Below, piece after piece: positions 46,623 to 59,307 of a stretch of 64,000 nucleotides of DNA. Origin of the DNA: Raphanus sativus (taxonomy: Eukaryota > Streptophyta > Magnoliopsida > Brassicales > Brassicaceae); NCBI RefSeq assembly GCF_000801105.2, contig NC_079515.1, positions 8,990,001 through 9,054,000 of the forward strand. The letters run 5' to 3'. Below the pieces are notes generated by a model, which saw nothing but the letters and a program-made list of their open reading frames with translations, did no database searches and had not been told where the DNA came from. The translations under genes and the position numbers were made by a program. How positions within the stretch are numbered: position 1 is the stretch's first letter; each line of letters starts with the position of its first letter.

Positions 46623-48415
46623 ATGATGACTGCTTGCGTGGAGAATCTCATTGTTTCGAAACCATACTTATTAGACCCTTCCTTGTACCTCAAGGCTCTC
46701 AAATTATGCAGCCACCAAAGCCTCAAGAAACAGTTTGTGTTGATCCACGGGAACTCCGTGACAAACGGGTTCATCTCGAATCTTCAGTTGAACAACAGTC
46801 TGGTCAACTTGTACGCAAGACACGGAGATCTGAGACACGCGCGTAAACTGTTCGATAGAATGCCCGAAAGAGATGTTGGCTCTTGGACAGCTTTGATCTC
46901 GGGATATTCTCGATGTGGGTATCACCGGAGCGCGTTGCTGTTGTTCAAAGAGATGCGCGTGGAGCCTGTTAGGGCTAATGACTTCACCTACGGGAGTGTT
47001 TTGAAGTCGTGCAAAGATTCGGGGTGTCTGAAAGAAGGGATGCAGATACATTGTTGTGTGGAGAAAGGGAGATTTGCAGGGAACTTGGTTGTGAGGAGTG
47101 CGTTGCTTTGTCTTTATGCTAAGTGTGGTAAGATGGAGGATGCTCGTCTTCTGTTTGAGTCGATGGAAGTAAGAGACTTGGTTTCTTGGAACATAATGAT
47201 CGATGGGTACACTGCAGATACTTCGTTTGGTCTGTTTCAGTTGATGCTCGCAGAAGGTAATCTATACTCTCTGTCTTTTCTTAATACACGATCAAGTGAC
47301 TCAATTTGGTTAGATAGCTTCTTCTCCTGTGTTCTGTGTCAGGGAAGAAGCCAGATTGCTATACTTTTGGGAGCCTCTTGAGAGCTTCTACTGAAGTTAA
47401 CTGTCTCGAAATGGTCAGTGTATTACACGGTTTTGCGGTCAAGCTTGGCTTCGGGAGATCAAATGTTGCTCTTGTTAGGTCTCTGGTCGTTGCGTATGCC
47501 AAGTGTGGTAGCCTAGCCAATGCTTTGAAACTGTACGAGGGCACGATGAAAGGAGACTTGATATCTTGCACTGCTATAATTACAGGTCTTGCACAGCAGA
47601 ACAACTTCACAAGTGGTGCTTTTGATATCTTCAGAGAGATGATACTGATGAAAACTAAGATGGACGAAGTTGTAGCATCCTCAATGCTTAAAATATGCAC
47701 CACCATTGCTTCAATATCCATTGGAAGGCAGATCCATTGTTTCGCCTTAAAATCCTCCCAAATCAGATTCGACGTTGCTTTGCGCAACTCTCTGATAGAT
47801 ATGTATGCAAAGTCTGGGGACATTGAGGATGCAGTCCTTGCTTTCGAAGAGATGGAAGAGAAAGATGTGAGATCATGGACCTCTTTGATTTCAGGTTATG
47901 GAAGACATGGGGATATAGAGAAAGCAATTGATCTTTACAACAGAATGGAGCATGAAGGGATCAAACCGAATGACGTCACGTTTCTTGCTCTCCTCTCTGC
48001 TTGTAGCCACACAGGAGAAACCGAGATTGGGTGGAAGGTTTTCAACACAATGATCAACAAGTACGGTATCAAAGTTCGAGAAGAGCACTTATCTTGCATG
48101 GTGGATATGCTTGCACGCGGTGGAAACTTGGAAGATGCTTATGAACTGATAAGAAATAAAAAGGGCATTACAAGTCTTAGCTCATCAACATGGGGAGCTT
48201 TTCTTGATGCGTGCAGGCGACATGAGAATGTGCAACTCAGTCAAGTAGCAGCAGCGCAGCTTCTGAGTATGGAACCGAGGAAACCAGTCAATTATATTAA
48301 TCTGGCAAGTGTATATGCAGCTACTGAAGATTGGGACAATGCTTTGAAGACTAGAAAACTTATGAAAGAGACTAGCTCTTGCAAGAAGGCTCCTGGATAT
48401 AGCATTGTGTATTGA
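46623..48415 (+). CDS. Pentatricopeptide repeat protein, PLS class with E-type end
   Basis: Predicted organelle RNA-binding protein. Exon 1 is 46623-47256 and exon 2 is 47343-48415, separated by an 86-bp GT-AG intron; the join is 568 aa. Successive repeats are visible: NSLVNLYARHGDLRHARKLF, GSWTALISGYSRCGYHRSAL, NDFTYGSVLKSC, LVSWNIMIDGY, GKKPDCYTFGSLLRAS, RNSLIDMYAKSGDIEDAVLA, RSWTSLISGYGRHGDIEKAI, KPNDVTFLALLSACSHTG. The C-terminus (NYINLASVYAATEDWDNALK to KAPGYSIVY) is an E motif without DYW. The gene is orthologous by position and sequence to At3g20730. Two ATGs stand in tandem at 46623 and 46626; I took the first. No clear targeting prediction can be made by eye. Confidence 0.9.
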
Positions 48416-48722
48416 GGAAGGCTATATGACAAGAATCTTAGTAAAGGTTTCAAAGACACTAGGTAGTACAAATGTTTTAACACTGAAGTGAAGTTAATGA
48501 AGCTATAAATAAGAATGTTAAGGTTTCAGGGAGTAGCAATAAAACTTTGAAAACTTTCCCAAAGTGTAACAATAAAACAATGGATAGTTTTTTTTTTGAA
48601 CCGGTGGTAATGAATCAGCATGGACCATAGCTGAAAGAAAACTCTCTAGCACTATGTGCTAAGATAGATAGTCTGCTTTGTAACAATGTATGTATAATAT
48701 AAGACTCCTAATCCATCAGTTC
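48416..48722. other. Convergent 3' flanks of the PPR gene and FIE copy A
   Basis: Bases 48484-48545 (GAAGTGAAGTTAATGAAGCT and following) recur at 61147-61205 beside FIE copy C, which shows where the duplicated segment begins. Otherwise non-coding. Confidence 0.6.
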
Positions 48723-51295
48723 CTATAAAGACTCTGCTACTTCGGTAACCGCGTCCCAGCGCCATATTGTTCCGTCCTCGGAGGCAGCAAGAATTGTGCT
48801 ACAATGCCATGGAAAGAAACAGAGTGTGTAAGGAATCAAATGCTTTGCATTTTTGTGTGGAGTTGGAGTAACTACTGGTTCATAAAATAATGAAGTTTTT
48901 CAATGCATTAGTGAGAGAGAAGATGAATATACTTTCCATTAGTGGACATAGCGGTTTGCCTGATCACAGATTTTGATAGACTGTGTGATAGCCTACACAG
49001 CAACAGAGAATCATGTGAAGAATGAAACAAAGACACAGAAGTGAAGCTTATTTTATTTGTATCTAAAGATCCGAAAGTAACTTACAGTGTGACCAAAACA
49101 GGAGGGAAACTCTTTAAATCCCAGACATAAATCTTGCCTTTCTGATTCCCTGATGACCAATGAACCAACCAACCAACCAAAAATGTTTCACAAAATTCAC
49201 AAGTGAAGTTTCAAGTATAGTTTTAATAATGTATAGAGATATAGCTTTACCAATTGAAAGATAATTCAAAGAGAGGTCGCAAGAAAACTTAATAAACCAG
49301 AGACTACAATTTGGAATAGGGTATCTAAGTAGAACATCTGAAGTACCCTGCAAATAAAAACAACAACAACACAAAGAACATTTTTAATTAACTGAATCAC
49401 TTTGTTGTGTATAGGGGTAGAAATGAGATCCTAACCTCTCCAGGAGAATTCTCTTTCAGTATTGGTTCCCACAACAGGATCTCATCCTCCACACTCTGAA
49501 ATTCAGATATATACATAAGAAGACAAGAGTAACCTTTCGGTTTTTAGCTTATTCCACCAAATGAAACATGATCTTATCCATCATTAACTCACTAACTAAC
49601 CTTTGAAAGAATATAATCACCACACCAACGGTTACAATCAACATAATTTGTATGAACTGAAGCTGTAAATACCTACACATTGAAGTAGTAATGTTCCATC
49701 AAGATGTGTATGTCACTCAGTTGTTACAAGGACGAAGCAAAAATAAAAATACTTACAGGGAATTGTACAAATTTCGTTGGGAATTTTGATGGATCATCAT
49801 TCCATGTGTCTGACTTATCGACGTATGTCCAAAACTCTGAAGGCAGCCAAAGAAAGAATAATAGAGAGAGAGAGAGATCATACAAACTCTGAGAGAAAGG
49901 AAGTTCTATTTGGTTCTACTCGTACCTTTCATTGACCATATCTTAATAGTGGAGTCCATTCCACAACTAACAAAACGGTGAATATCATGGGGATGAAAGT
50001 CCTACAAATTTGAAAATAAGATAAGATGTCTTTATATATATATATCAAGTGTCAGAAAACTGATCAGATGATTTTTTTCTTTCACATCCACTGTGTTTAA
50101 AAAGTTCATATTGGCTTACCACGCTTACAACTTCGTATCTGTGACCTCCAGTTCCAGCAAATATCAGAATACAAATCCCAGTTTCAACATTCCACAATCG
50201 AACAGATTCATCCTGATCCAATATCAAGAAGGAAAAAAAGCTCTTAATCCTCAACCAAATAAATGAAAAATCAGGACATTATGGAGAGAAGTGACAACAT
50301 ACCTTGCTAGCAGAAAGCACAAGTTGAGGTTTCATATGGTGTGTCTTGATTTCATTCACTGAATCCCCGTGGCCCACAAGAGTCTGCGTATGTGAGAGAG
50401 AACACAGATTACACAAGAAAGAAATTGAACCACTTGCTAGTAGAGGATACATACAGCATCCTTGTTCATGTCAGTCAAAAAGATAAATACCTTATGAATC
50501 ATTTGATCATTGACGTTAATGACTCGAATCATGCCTTTCACTCCCCCAGCCGCAACAAAAGGGTTCCCTTCAACTCCACACGCCCAGCTTATAGTGTAAA
50601 ATGACTCCTCCTTCTGATCAACAAAGCACATAGCATCAATGAAACTTTTCTGCTTTTTTTTTTAAATTTCATGGAAACTATATAATATGTATTAACTTCC
50701 TTACATCTTCATCGGTGTAGGATTGCAATAAAGATATGCCACCATCTTCAAGACACTTGTACAGATTAATCTACATAATAAACCCAATGGCAGTAATGCA
50801 TGACATTCATGACTCGGCTCAGTAATCCAGTAAAAGGTTAAATGAAGAAACCAAGATAAAGCTATCAAGTTTATTATATGATTATCAAGTCACTCCAGCT
50901 AGTGTTCAATTAGAAAAAATCCATAAACTTTCACCAAAAACCTTAAGCTACCTTTTGAAAAGGAACCCATCAAGCAAAGTCTCAATTTTTTTCGGACAAC
51001 ATCTCAGGACAGCAATCATAAACCCAAAATCAGACAGAAAAAAAAAGATACTTTTTCACAGACCCAGAACTTGAAAACCTTAAACGGAGATTCGAAAAAG
51101 AAGAGATATTTTTTTTACCCCATTGCCACCAGCGGAGACGAAGTAATTGAAGAAACGAGCATCGATGAAGTTGAAAACAACAGAGTACAAAGGTTTCTTC
51201 CCTTCCTGAACCCTGTTGGTCAGTTTGTACGATTTTTTGTTGGATGGCATCAAAGACCCGACAATTGATTCGTTCCCTAAACCTATCTTCGACAT
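48723..51295 (-). CDS. FIE: FIE, WD40 subunit of Polycomb repressive complex 2 (copy A, complete)
   Basis: Plant ESC/EED homologue: the beta-propeller scaffold of PRC2, needed for H3K27 methylation and for repression of endosperm and flowering genes. Thirteen exons can be traced from ATG 51295 (MSKIGLGNESIVGSLMPSNK) to TAG 48725-48723. Checked junctions (exon 1 51295-51119, exon 2 50770-50705, exon 3 50613-50491, exon 4 50383-50303) are GT-AG and in frame. WD40 blades show VSWACG-type ISWACGVEGNPFVAAGG, GHGDSVNEI, ASKDESVRLWNVETGICILI, SCGMDSTIKIWSMK, KGKIYVWDLKS and SEDGTIWRWD. The length is about 370 aa as in Arabidopsis. Upstream are CT repeats at 51308-51332. It lies tail-to-tail with the PPR gene, as At3g20740 does with At3g20730. 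It is the best candidate for the ancestral function. Confidence 0.93.
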
Positions 51296-51359
51296 CTCAA
51301 ATCTCTTCTCTCTCTCTCTATCTCTCTCTCTCGGACACTGGTCCTGTACCAGTCTCATG

Positions 51360-51804
51360 CAAATAACAATTCTTTCGTACGTTTCGACAATTACGGTTTT
51401 TTTTTCTTTTTGTCAACTGATATTTTATAAGCAAAAGAAATAATTTAATAATTAACTTTTTGGATTATATAGTAAAAGATCTAGAGAAATATCATAGAAT
51501 TGTACTACCATTTTTTTATTATCAAATAGCTGTTAAAAATCTAAAAGATCAAAATATGTTTCACTAAAAAGGTAAATGACAACTATATAAATATTCTATA
51601 AATATATTTATATATAAAATAAATAAATATTCATATAAATAATTTTTTAAAAATTAGAAATTTTAGTTTTTATTTTTAAGTTTAAAAAAAATTTCCATCA
51701 GTTCCTACAAACATTTTTTATATGTGCTAGATAGGTAGATAAGTCCGCTTTTGTGACAATGCATATCTCAAGACTCATAATCCATCGATTTCTACAAAGC
51801 TTAT
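51360..51804. other. Spacer between FIE copies A and B
   Basis: AT-rich promoter side of copy A. Bases 51726-51800 match the 3' flank of copy A (48657-48720), so they are part of the duplicated segment belonging to copy B. No gene. Confidence 0.5.
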
Positions 51805-52074
51805 TGATAAGAACTTGTGATTTAAGAGATGATAATGCTTCTATTGATTCGAAACAAGGATTACAAAGAAAGCCTTCCACACGAGAGACTCTTGTCTCTT
51901 TACAACCACTTGATCAAATCATTTATATCTTTCCCCTAGACTTTTGCTATAGACTAATTAAATACTCACAGCACCAGCTGACAGTTATCCCAGATCCTCT
52001 GACCTGCCTCTTATCATTATTCCTTATTCCTTATGTACTTCTAGAAGGTAGCCAGCACATCTTCTTCTAGAACA
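51805..52074 (-). mobile_element. Solo LTR (copia-like) at the 3' end of FIE copy B
   Basis: On the minus strand it starts TGTTCTAGAAGAAGATG and ends near CACAAGTTCTTATCA, about 270 bp, with TG...CA ends. Copy A lacks it at the matching place, which shows an insertion between the coding end and the 3' flank of copy B. A near copy lies at 61329-61610. No internal retroelement sequence and no clear target duplication remain. Confidence 0.65.
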
Positions 52075-52085
52075 TCTTCACTCTA

Positions 52086-54409
52086 TTACTTTAGTTTGGC
52101 CTTCCCTTTCTCCTTCAAAGGTGGGCGCTGAGCCTCTACCGAATCAGCTTGCTCCTTGTTAATAGCGTCCCAACGCCATATAGTCCCGTCCTCGGAGGCA
52201 GCAAGAATTGTGCTACATTGCCATGGAAAGAAACAAGAGTGTGTCAGAAATCAAATGCTTTGAATTTTTGTTTGGAGTAACTACTGATTCCCAAAATAAT
52301 AAAGTTTTTTCAATGCATTCTTGAGAGAGAATATGAATATACTTTCCATCAGTGGACATAGCTGTTTGCCTGATCACAGACTTTGATTTATCGTGTGCTA
52401 ACCTATATAGCAACAGAGACTCATGTCAGGAAATCATTTATAATTAAAGGTTAAAAATTGTGTGTGGATCCGAAAGTAACTTACACTGTAATCAAAACAG
52501 GAGGGCAACTCTTTAAATCCCAGACATAAATCTTGCCTTCCTGATTCCCTGATGACCAACCAACCAACCAACCAACCAAGAATGTTTCACAAAATTCACA
52601 AGGGAAGTTTCAAGTAAAGATTAGTGTATATATTATAAGCTTTCTGATCATCACCTATTGAAAGATAATTGAGAAAGAGGTCGCAAGAAAACTTGATAAA
52701 CCAGTGATCACAATTTGGAATAGGGTATCTAAGTAGAACATCTGAAGTACCCTGCAAATAACAACGACACAAATAATTTTAATATGCATTCTATTTAATT
52801 AACTGAATGACTCTGTTGTGTATGGCGTAGAAATGAGATCCTAACCTCTTCCGGAGAATTCTCTTTAATTTGTGGTTCCCACAACAGGATCTCATCACTC
52901 TGAAATCATATATAGAGATAGAACACAAGATTAACCTTTTCTTTTTCTTTTTAAGCTTATTCCACCAAATGAAATATGATTGTAATCCATTATTGACTCT
53001 TCGACTAACCTTCGAAAGAATACAATCACCCAACCAACGGTTACAATCAACAAAATCTGTATGAACCGAAGCTGTAAATATCTACACATAGAAGTAATGT
53101 TCCATCAAGGCATGTATGTCACTCGTTGTTACAAGACGAAGAAACATAAAAATACTTACAGGGAATTGTACAAATTTTGTTGGGAACTTTGATGGATCAT
53201 CCTTCCATGTGAATGACTCGTCGACATATGTCCAAAACTCTGAAGGCAGCCAAAGAAAGAATAACAGAGAGATCATACAAACTGAAAGAGAAAGGAAGTT
53301 CCTTTCTTAAGTGTGCTCGGTTTTAACTCGTACCTTTCATTGACCATATCTTGATAGTGGTGTCCATACCACAACTAACAAAACGGTGCATATCAGAGGG
53401 ATGAAAATCCTACAAATTACGAGATAAGATGGTTATACTTGAAATGTCTTTATATATATTATAAGTGAAAAAACCATATTGGCTTACCACACTTATAACT
53501 TCGTTTCGATGACCTCCACTTCCAGCAAATATCAGAATACAAATCCCAGTTTCAACATTCCACAATCGAACAGATTCATCCTGATCCAATCAAAACGTAA
53601 GAGCTATTAATCCTCAACCCAAATAAGTACATTATAGAGATAAGAGACAGATGATACCTTGCTAGCAGAAAGCACAAGTTGAGGTTTCAGAGGTTGTGTC
53701 CTGATTTCGTTTACTAAATCTCCGTGGCCCACAAGGCTCTGCATATGTGAGAGCACAAATTATACAACATAAAACATCCAATAAGCACTTCATGTCGTCC
53801 TAAAGCTATTAATTATATACGCAATGAATACCTTATGAATCTTTTCATTGTTTACGTCAATGACTCGGATTATGCCTTTCTCTCCTCCAGCCACAACAAA
53901 TAGGTTCCCTTTAACGCCACACGCCCAGCTTACAGTGTTAAATGACTCCTCCTTCTGATATCCAGAGCACATAAGACATATATATAGCCTAAAAGAAACT
54001 TTATTTAATGGAAAACTATATAATATGTAGACTTGCTTACATCTTCATCAGTGAAGGCGGACAATAAAGATATGCTTCCATCTTCAAGACAATTGTACAG
54101 ATTAATCTACATAATAAGACATAAACCAGTCACTCTCGAACGAGTGTTTAAATCAGACAGGAAAAAAATGTTACTTTCACAGACCAAGAACTTAAAAACA
54201 TTAAGGATTCGAAAAAGACTAGATCTTTTTACCCCATTTCCACCAGCGGAGACGAAACAAGTGAAGAAACGAGCATCGATGAAGTTGAAAGCGACAGAGT
54301 ACAAGGGTGTCTTCCCTTCTTGAATCCTGTTGGTCAGTTTGTAAGATTTCTTGTTGGATGGAATCAAAGACCCAACAAGTGATTCGTTTCCTAAAGTTAT
54401 CTTCGGCAT
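52086..54409 (-). CDS. FIE paralogue copy B, complete, with lysine-rich C-terminal extension
   Basis: The same 13-exon structure as copy A, from ATG 54409 (MPKITLGNESLVGSLIPSNK) to TAA 52088-52086, with all exons open and GT-AG borders by eye. Blades include TVSWACGVKGNLFVVAGGEK, GHGDLVNEIRTQPLKPQ, SKDESVRLWNVETGICIL, SCGMDTTIKIWSMKEFWTY and SEDGTIWRWDAINK. Copy-specific changes include VKG to EKG in blade 1, loss of two residues before EILLWEP, and about 23 extra residues after the last blade (QRPPLKEKGKAKLK end). It probably still forms a propeller and could join PRC2. Its 5' flank carries a 74-bp tandem repeat. Confidence 0.85.
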
Positions 54410-54476
54410 TTCAAATCTCTTCTCTGTGACTCTGTCTCTCTATCTCTCTCGGACAATGCTCTTGTTTTATAGCCAT

Positions 54477-54634
54477 GCAAGTCTCATGCAACAACAAGTC
54501 TTTGTACGTCTGTGCAACAACCAGTCCTTGAAAGATAATCTTGTTAACAAGTCTCATTCATGCAACAACCAGTCTTTGTACGTTTGTGCAACAACCAGTC
54601 CTTGAAAGATAATCTTGTTAACAAGTCTTTCCAT
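54477..54634. repeat. 74-bp tandem repeat upstream of FIE copy B
   Basis: TGCAACAAC.AGTCTTTGTACGT begins at 54487 and again at 54561, each followed by TGTGCAACAACCAGTCCTTG and AAGATAATCTTGTTAACAAG. About two units stand 70-225 bp before the start codon, in the leader or promoter. Copy A has only a single shorter counterpart. Confidence 0.75.
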
Positions 54635-54639
54635 TCACA

Positions 54640-55119
54640 CATAGTACTAGTTGAAATGGAAATTGGTGAAATGATCCACATTTCTGAATATTAATTAAGC
54701 TGCAATGCAGTTGACACTCCTATATGGCGAAGGGGTCCTCTTGGTCCCAAGGTAACGTCATTAATTAATCAGGTTTGAATATTAATTACGCTGTTTTTTA
54801 CGCTGCTTGAACATACAATATAAATGATTGAAATCAATTGAATTGGTAAACGTGTTTCAGACTTTATGCAGTGCTGTGGGATAAAGTTCAGGAAAGAAGA
54901 AGAAAGAAGATCAAAAATTAATTAGTGATTGATTGATTGTTGTATTTGATCACTAATAAATGAAAAGAGACAATGACTGTTAGCCAAATGATATCAATGC
55001 CTCTGAAAAAGTTTTGTGAATTTGCAGTTTTTATTTTTATGAGAAATAATGTTCCATTAACCACTTCAACAACAAAATTATTATATTTAAACTCTATTTA
55101 CCAAATGATGTTAATGGCA
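54640..55119. other. Promoter-side spacer of FIE copy B
   Basis: AT-rich, with no coding feature or clear element end; ends at the first Helitron 5' terminus. Confidence 0.4.
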
Positions 55120-56645
55120 TCAATATTATTAAAAGGGAATAGTCCTAAAAAATCTACCTATAAAAGTTGTTTGGCCTATTTATTATTATTTATTATTATT
55201 TTGGTCCTACAATTAATTCAAACATAATGTTACTGATTATTTTGATGACTATGGAATATTCACTAAAAGTTATCTCACTAAAAGCGGAAAAACCTGTTAC
55301 AAAATGGTTTAACCGTGTAACATTTTTTGGCTAATTTTAATGTGTGACATTACCAAATACATGTGCACAACACACGTTAGTATAACATATTTCCATTTTA
55401 CAATCTGAGGGTGTAGAACAACACTAAAACAATTTCACTTGAAAAAATGAAATTTCATCTATATAAATAGTTATATTATAATAATATAACTAAGATTATC
55501 AAAATCTCATTTTTAATTTCAGAACTCACAAATGTTACTTATAACCATTACAAAACCTATAAGTTAAAATACATCAAAAATACAACGTATTTACCTTATA
55601 TGAAAAATTAAATAATTTATTTAAAAGTATATGAAAAGGTTAATCAGATTTTTTGAAAAGTATATGAAAAGTTTAATCAGATTTTTTTAAAAATATATTA
55701 AAGTTTAATCAGATTTTTTAAAAAATATTATAATATTTTTGGGGTTTACGAATCAACCGATGTTGGTTCACTGGTTTTAGATTTTATTGGATTTTTAACT
55801 AATTTTTTTCGCTAAATCGAAATAAGATTATATACGGTTATCAGGTTCACTGATTCGACCATGGATCTAGTAGGTATGAAAACACTGTTTATATTTCAAT
55901 CCGTCTATAAACTACATATGTACCCAACTAAAAGAAGTTAAATAATTTGTAAAACTACAATGCTTTCTTCACCCCAATTAAAATGTAGATGCATTATTAC
56001 TCATCTACATTTGGATTCAGTTTGGGTATTTTTTTTTGGTGTTGTGGTTCTACAAATTTAAGAACTCTTCAGTTATTTGAAAGGTTTGGTTCGGTTTCAA
56101 TCGAATTATTTTGGTTTCTGATTTTCTTCGGGGAGCGGAGTTATGGAACCAATTAATATCCAAAATAAATTTGGATCCAATTTAATTCCAGTTCAATCAT
56201 GGTTTTGGTAATTTTGGATTTACAAGAAAAAATATCGGATATTTCGGATTTTTCAATTTAAATATCAGGTAATTCAGGTTGTTTGGACAAAAGTATCGAA
56301 TAATTCAAATATCTTTTAATATTTGGGATAGAAAATCAGGTAATTTGGTTTTTGGGTAATTCTATCTGTAAATAATATTTTTAGATATTTGGCTATTTAG
56401 AAATTAAAAAGAATTAATATTTATAGGTATAATTTTCTATCCAAAACTTGGGTACATTTGGTTATTGTTTGGTCTTAGAGATATTAGATCCACTCGGTTA
56501 TATATGAAACTCGGTTTACTTTTGGTTTTGGTTTTTTGTATGGTATGGTTCGGTTCGTTGATCATGGATAAATGTGCCCGAATTTATATTATATCCAAAA
56601 GTTTATATATAAAAATATTTAAATCCAAAAATAAACCCGCGCTTG
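55120..56645 (+). mobile_element. Helitron 5' portion, 3' end lost or shared
   Basis: TCAATATTATTAAAAGGGAA after an A, then AAAAAATCTACCTATAAAAG and TTGTTTGG, is a Helitron 5' end close to the one at 56646. No complete 3' end follows; at 56633 AAACCCGCGCTT looks like half of a terminal hairpin, cut at the next 5' end. The interior has CGGTTCGG-type repeats. Confidence 0.55.
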
Positions 56646-58249
56646 TCAATACTATTAAAAGGAATTTTTTTTTTAATAAATCTACTTAAAAAGTTGTTTG
56701 GACCCTGTCATTATTAACTTAACCTTTATTACACATAACAAATCATTTTTATCTATTACACTATTTAAATAACTATGGAAATATAATGTATATCTTCAAA
56801 CTACGGGATCATGCCGTTATGATTTTAGATCTGTTCGTATTTATTAGATTTATTACTTTGGTCATACAATTATTATATTAGATTTATTACATTGGGTACA
56901 TACAATTATTAATAGAGTTGTATATATGTTTTTGCTCTCTTGACCTAACATGTCATGGAGCATTTACCCTCTACCAAATTATATATACTTTGTCTCATTT
57001 TAAATAAGATAATGTGTTATAGTATAAGATTGTTATATACGTGTTTTAATTTCTGGTATTTTCATATGAATCGTATATAATGTTTTCAACATATATAAAT
57101 AGTATACAATTCTTCTAACACATCAAGATGTATGTATGGATTTCTTTTAGATTATACACAAAAGTATAAATGTTCTTTAATAAAATCTATAATTGTGTAT
57201 TGACTTTTAGTTATAATTAAAATAGACAACCTATAACTTCTTAAATATGTACATACATTTGGGATTTAATAAAATGCATACAAAAAGTGTAGCTTTATAA
57301 ACTGCATACAAAAAATAACGAGAGAGTAGGTTTGGCCATTCAGGTTTTCGGGCCAGATACGAATTGGTTTCTTTCGGATCTTGGTTCATCGAGTTATAAA
57401 TATTTATTTGGACATAATTAGGTATTTCAAAATTTTTTGTTCGTGTTCAGGTCTGTTTTTCTTGGACAGTTTTGGTCTATAATTTATATACATGTAAAAT
57501 ACCTATAATTTTTGGATACGTAAAAATTCCGCTTTGGTTTTGGGTGTTAAGAACCCATAAAGAATTTAAATACCCGAAAACCGCAAAAAATACTGGAACA
57601 CAGTCCGAAACCCAAACAAATATCCAAAATATTCAAATACCCAAAATACTCCAAATTTAACATGACTCTGACTGGAGAAATCAAAAAGTTCCCAATTTTT
57701 TCTCGAGTACCTGAAATATTTTTTTAAAAAATTGAAATTTTACCCGAAACCAAAAAATATAATCAAAAACAAGAACCCAAAACTTAAAAAGTATTTGTAA
57801 TCCCGAAAACATATTTGAGATACCCAGAAAACCTAACATACACAAAAAAATCAGATACTTTGGATATTCAATCAGGTCTCGAGAAGGACATGGATTCTAA
57901 CGGAGACCCGCAGGTCCAAAAAATAATCTAACATGTACTTTACCTTAGACTCATACCCAAATCATACAAAATATATTGATCGCTTTCAAATTTTTTTAAA
58001 AATATAATATATTTCCGGGTGGATCTCGGTTTGGTTTCCCGGGTTTAGTAAAATCTACATGTCTAAGAAACTATTACATAAGAGTGTACATACAAAATAT
58101 TAAATAAACTAATTCATAAAATATTACATAATTTTAAACAAAATGTTGTCTTTGATATTACGACAGTTCTAAAATAATAATTCACAAACGTTGTTTACAA
58201 ACCCAAAAAGAAACAAATCTCCGCTTTCGAAGCGCGGATAAAAATCTAG
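56646..58249 (+). mobile_element. Non-autonomous Helitron (about 1.6 kb)
   Basis: The 5' end is TCAATACTATTAAAAGGAAT and the 3' end is CCGCTTTCGAAGCGCGG, then ATAAAAAT and CTAG, followed by T. The base before the 5' TC is G instead of A, as expected if it inserted beside or replaced the end of the upstream element. No Rep/helicase frame. Confidence 0.65.
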
Positions 58250-59307
58250 TAAATTTTTTAAAACAAAAAAATACCATCTTGACTTTTTCTTATTATTTAA
58301 AGAATACAAAATCATATACAAACATTTGCAAAATAATTATATTAAAAATATCATTTATTTTAAAATAGCTTTGGTATTCAATTGGATGAATGGAAACCAA
58401 GTGAAGAGAATTAATCAGGGGTTGTTAAAAGTGTTAAAAATATCAAAAGATATTCAGTTCTTTAAAATTCTAACTCGCTTGTATTTAAATTCTTTAAAAT
58501 GCTTACCATCAAATTCAACATATATACACTTACATGAAAAATCATTTATATAGTGGATAAAGAAATTAAAAAGGTTGCACCAAGTTTTAGCAAAAAAAAA
58601 ATCAAAAAGAAAAAGAAAAGGTATTACTTTGAACAATCATTTTTTACATTTTCAATGCATTCTAGAGAAAAAAAAATATTTCAAAATGATCTATTTTTAC
58701 ATTTTCAATATATATTTTATTAACTAATTGCAAACTTTCAAAAAATTAATTGCACTTATTAAATTTTTATTGGCTTAAAATTATGGAAAAAATAATCATA
58801 AAAATTTATGCAAATTTATGTTTTATTAAAATGTATAAAAAATCTAAAATATGTAACATTTTGAAATAGAGGGAGTATTCAAGAATACCTTATATGAAAC
58901 AATCATATATTCTCTTTTATTTTCTTTTTGTTTGGTGTGCTCGCGTGCTCAGTCGCTGGTCAATTGGAGAAACTGACCCCATTACCAAACGAGCCACTTG
59001 CAACAAACACGTTTGCTTTCTAGTACAATATCGGGAAGTATTTAGTACCATCTTCTCCTAATAACAAGTAATCCAATCTTATATCAGTAGTAATTATTTT
59101 TTTCCTTTTATTTTGGAGTTTTGTGTGTGCTCGTGTTCCGTGGTCGGTGATGTTCCACTACCAACGAGCCCACTTGCAACAAACACATTCAGTAACTACT
59201 ATCATTGTAAAAAATGATTAATCAACCAATGCCAAACTTCAAAGTGGTTTAAGAGCTTGAAAAAGATTTTCCACAGCGGATGGTTATTCCAAATTTGTTT
59301 TTTTCAA
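58250..59307. other. Spacer with Stowaway-like relics and a repeated ACCAACGAGCCACTTGCAAC block
   Basis: Bases 58620-58880 end in a Stowaway-type GAGGGAGTA. Blocks at 58930-59060, 59115-59200 and, beyond the next Helitron, 60390-60540 share ACGAGCC.ACTTGCAACA and flanking TGTGCTCG words. No gene is evident. Confidence 0.5.

Noticed and set aside
46704..47051. Minus-strand frame of 115 aa and other frames over the PPR gene
   Set aside because: Antisense shadows; the plus strand has the PPR repeats.
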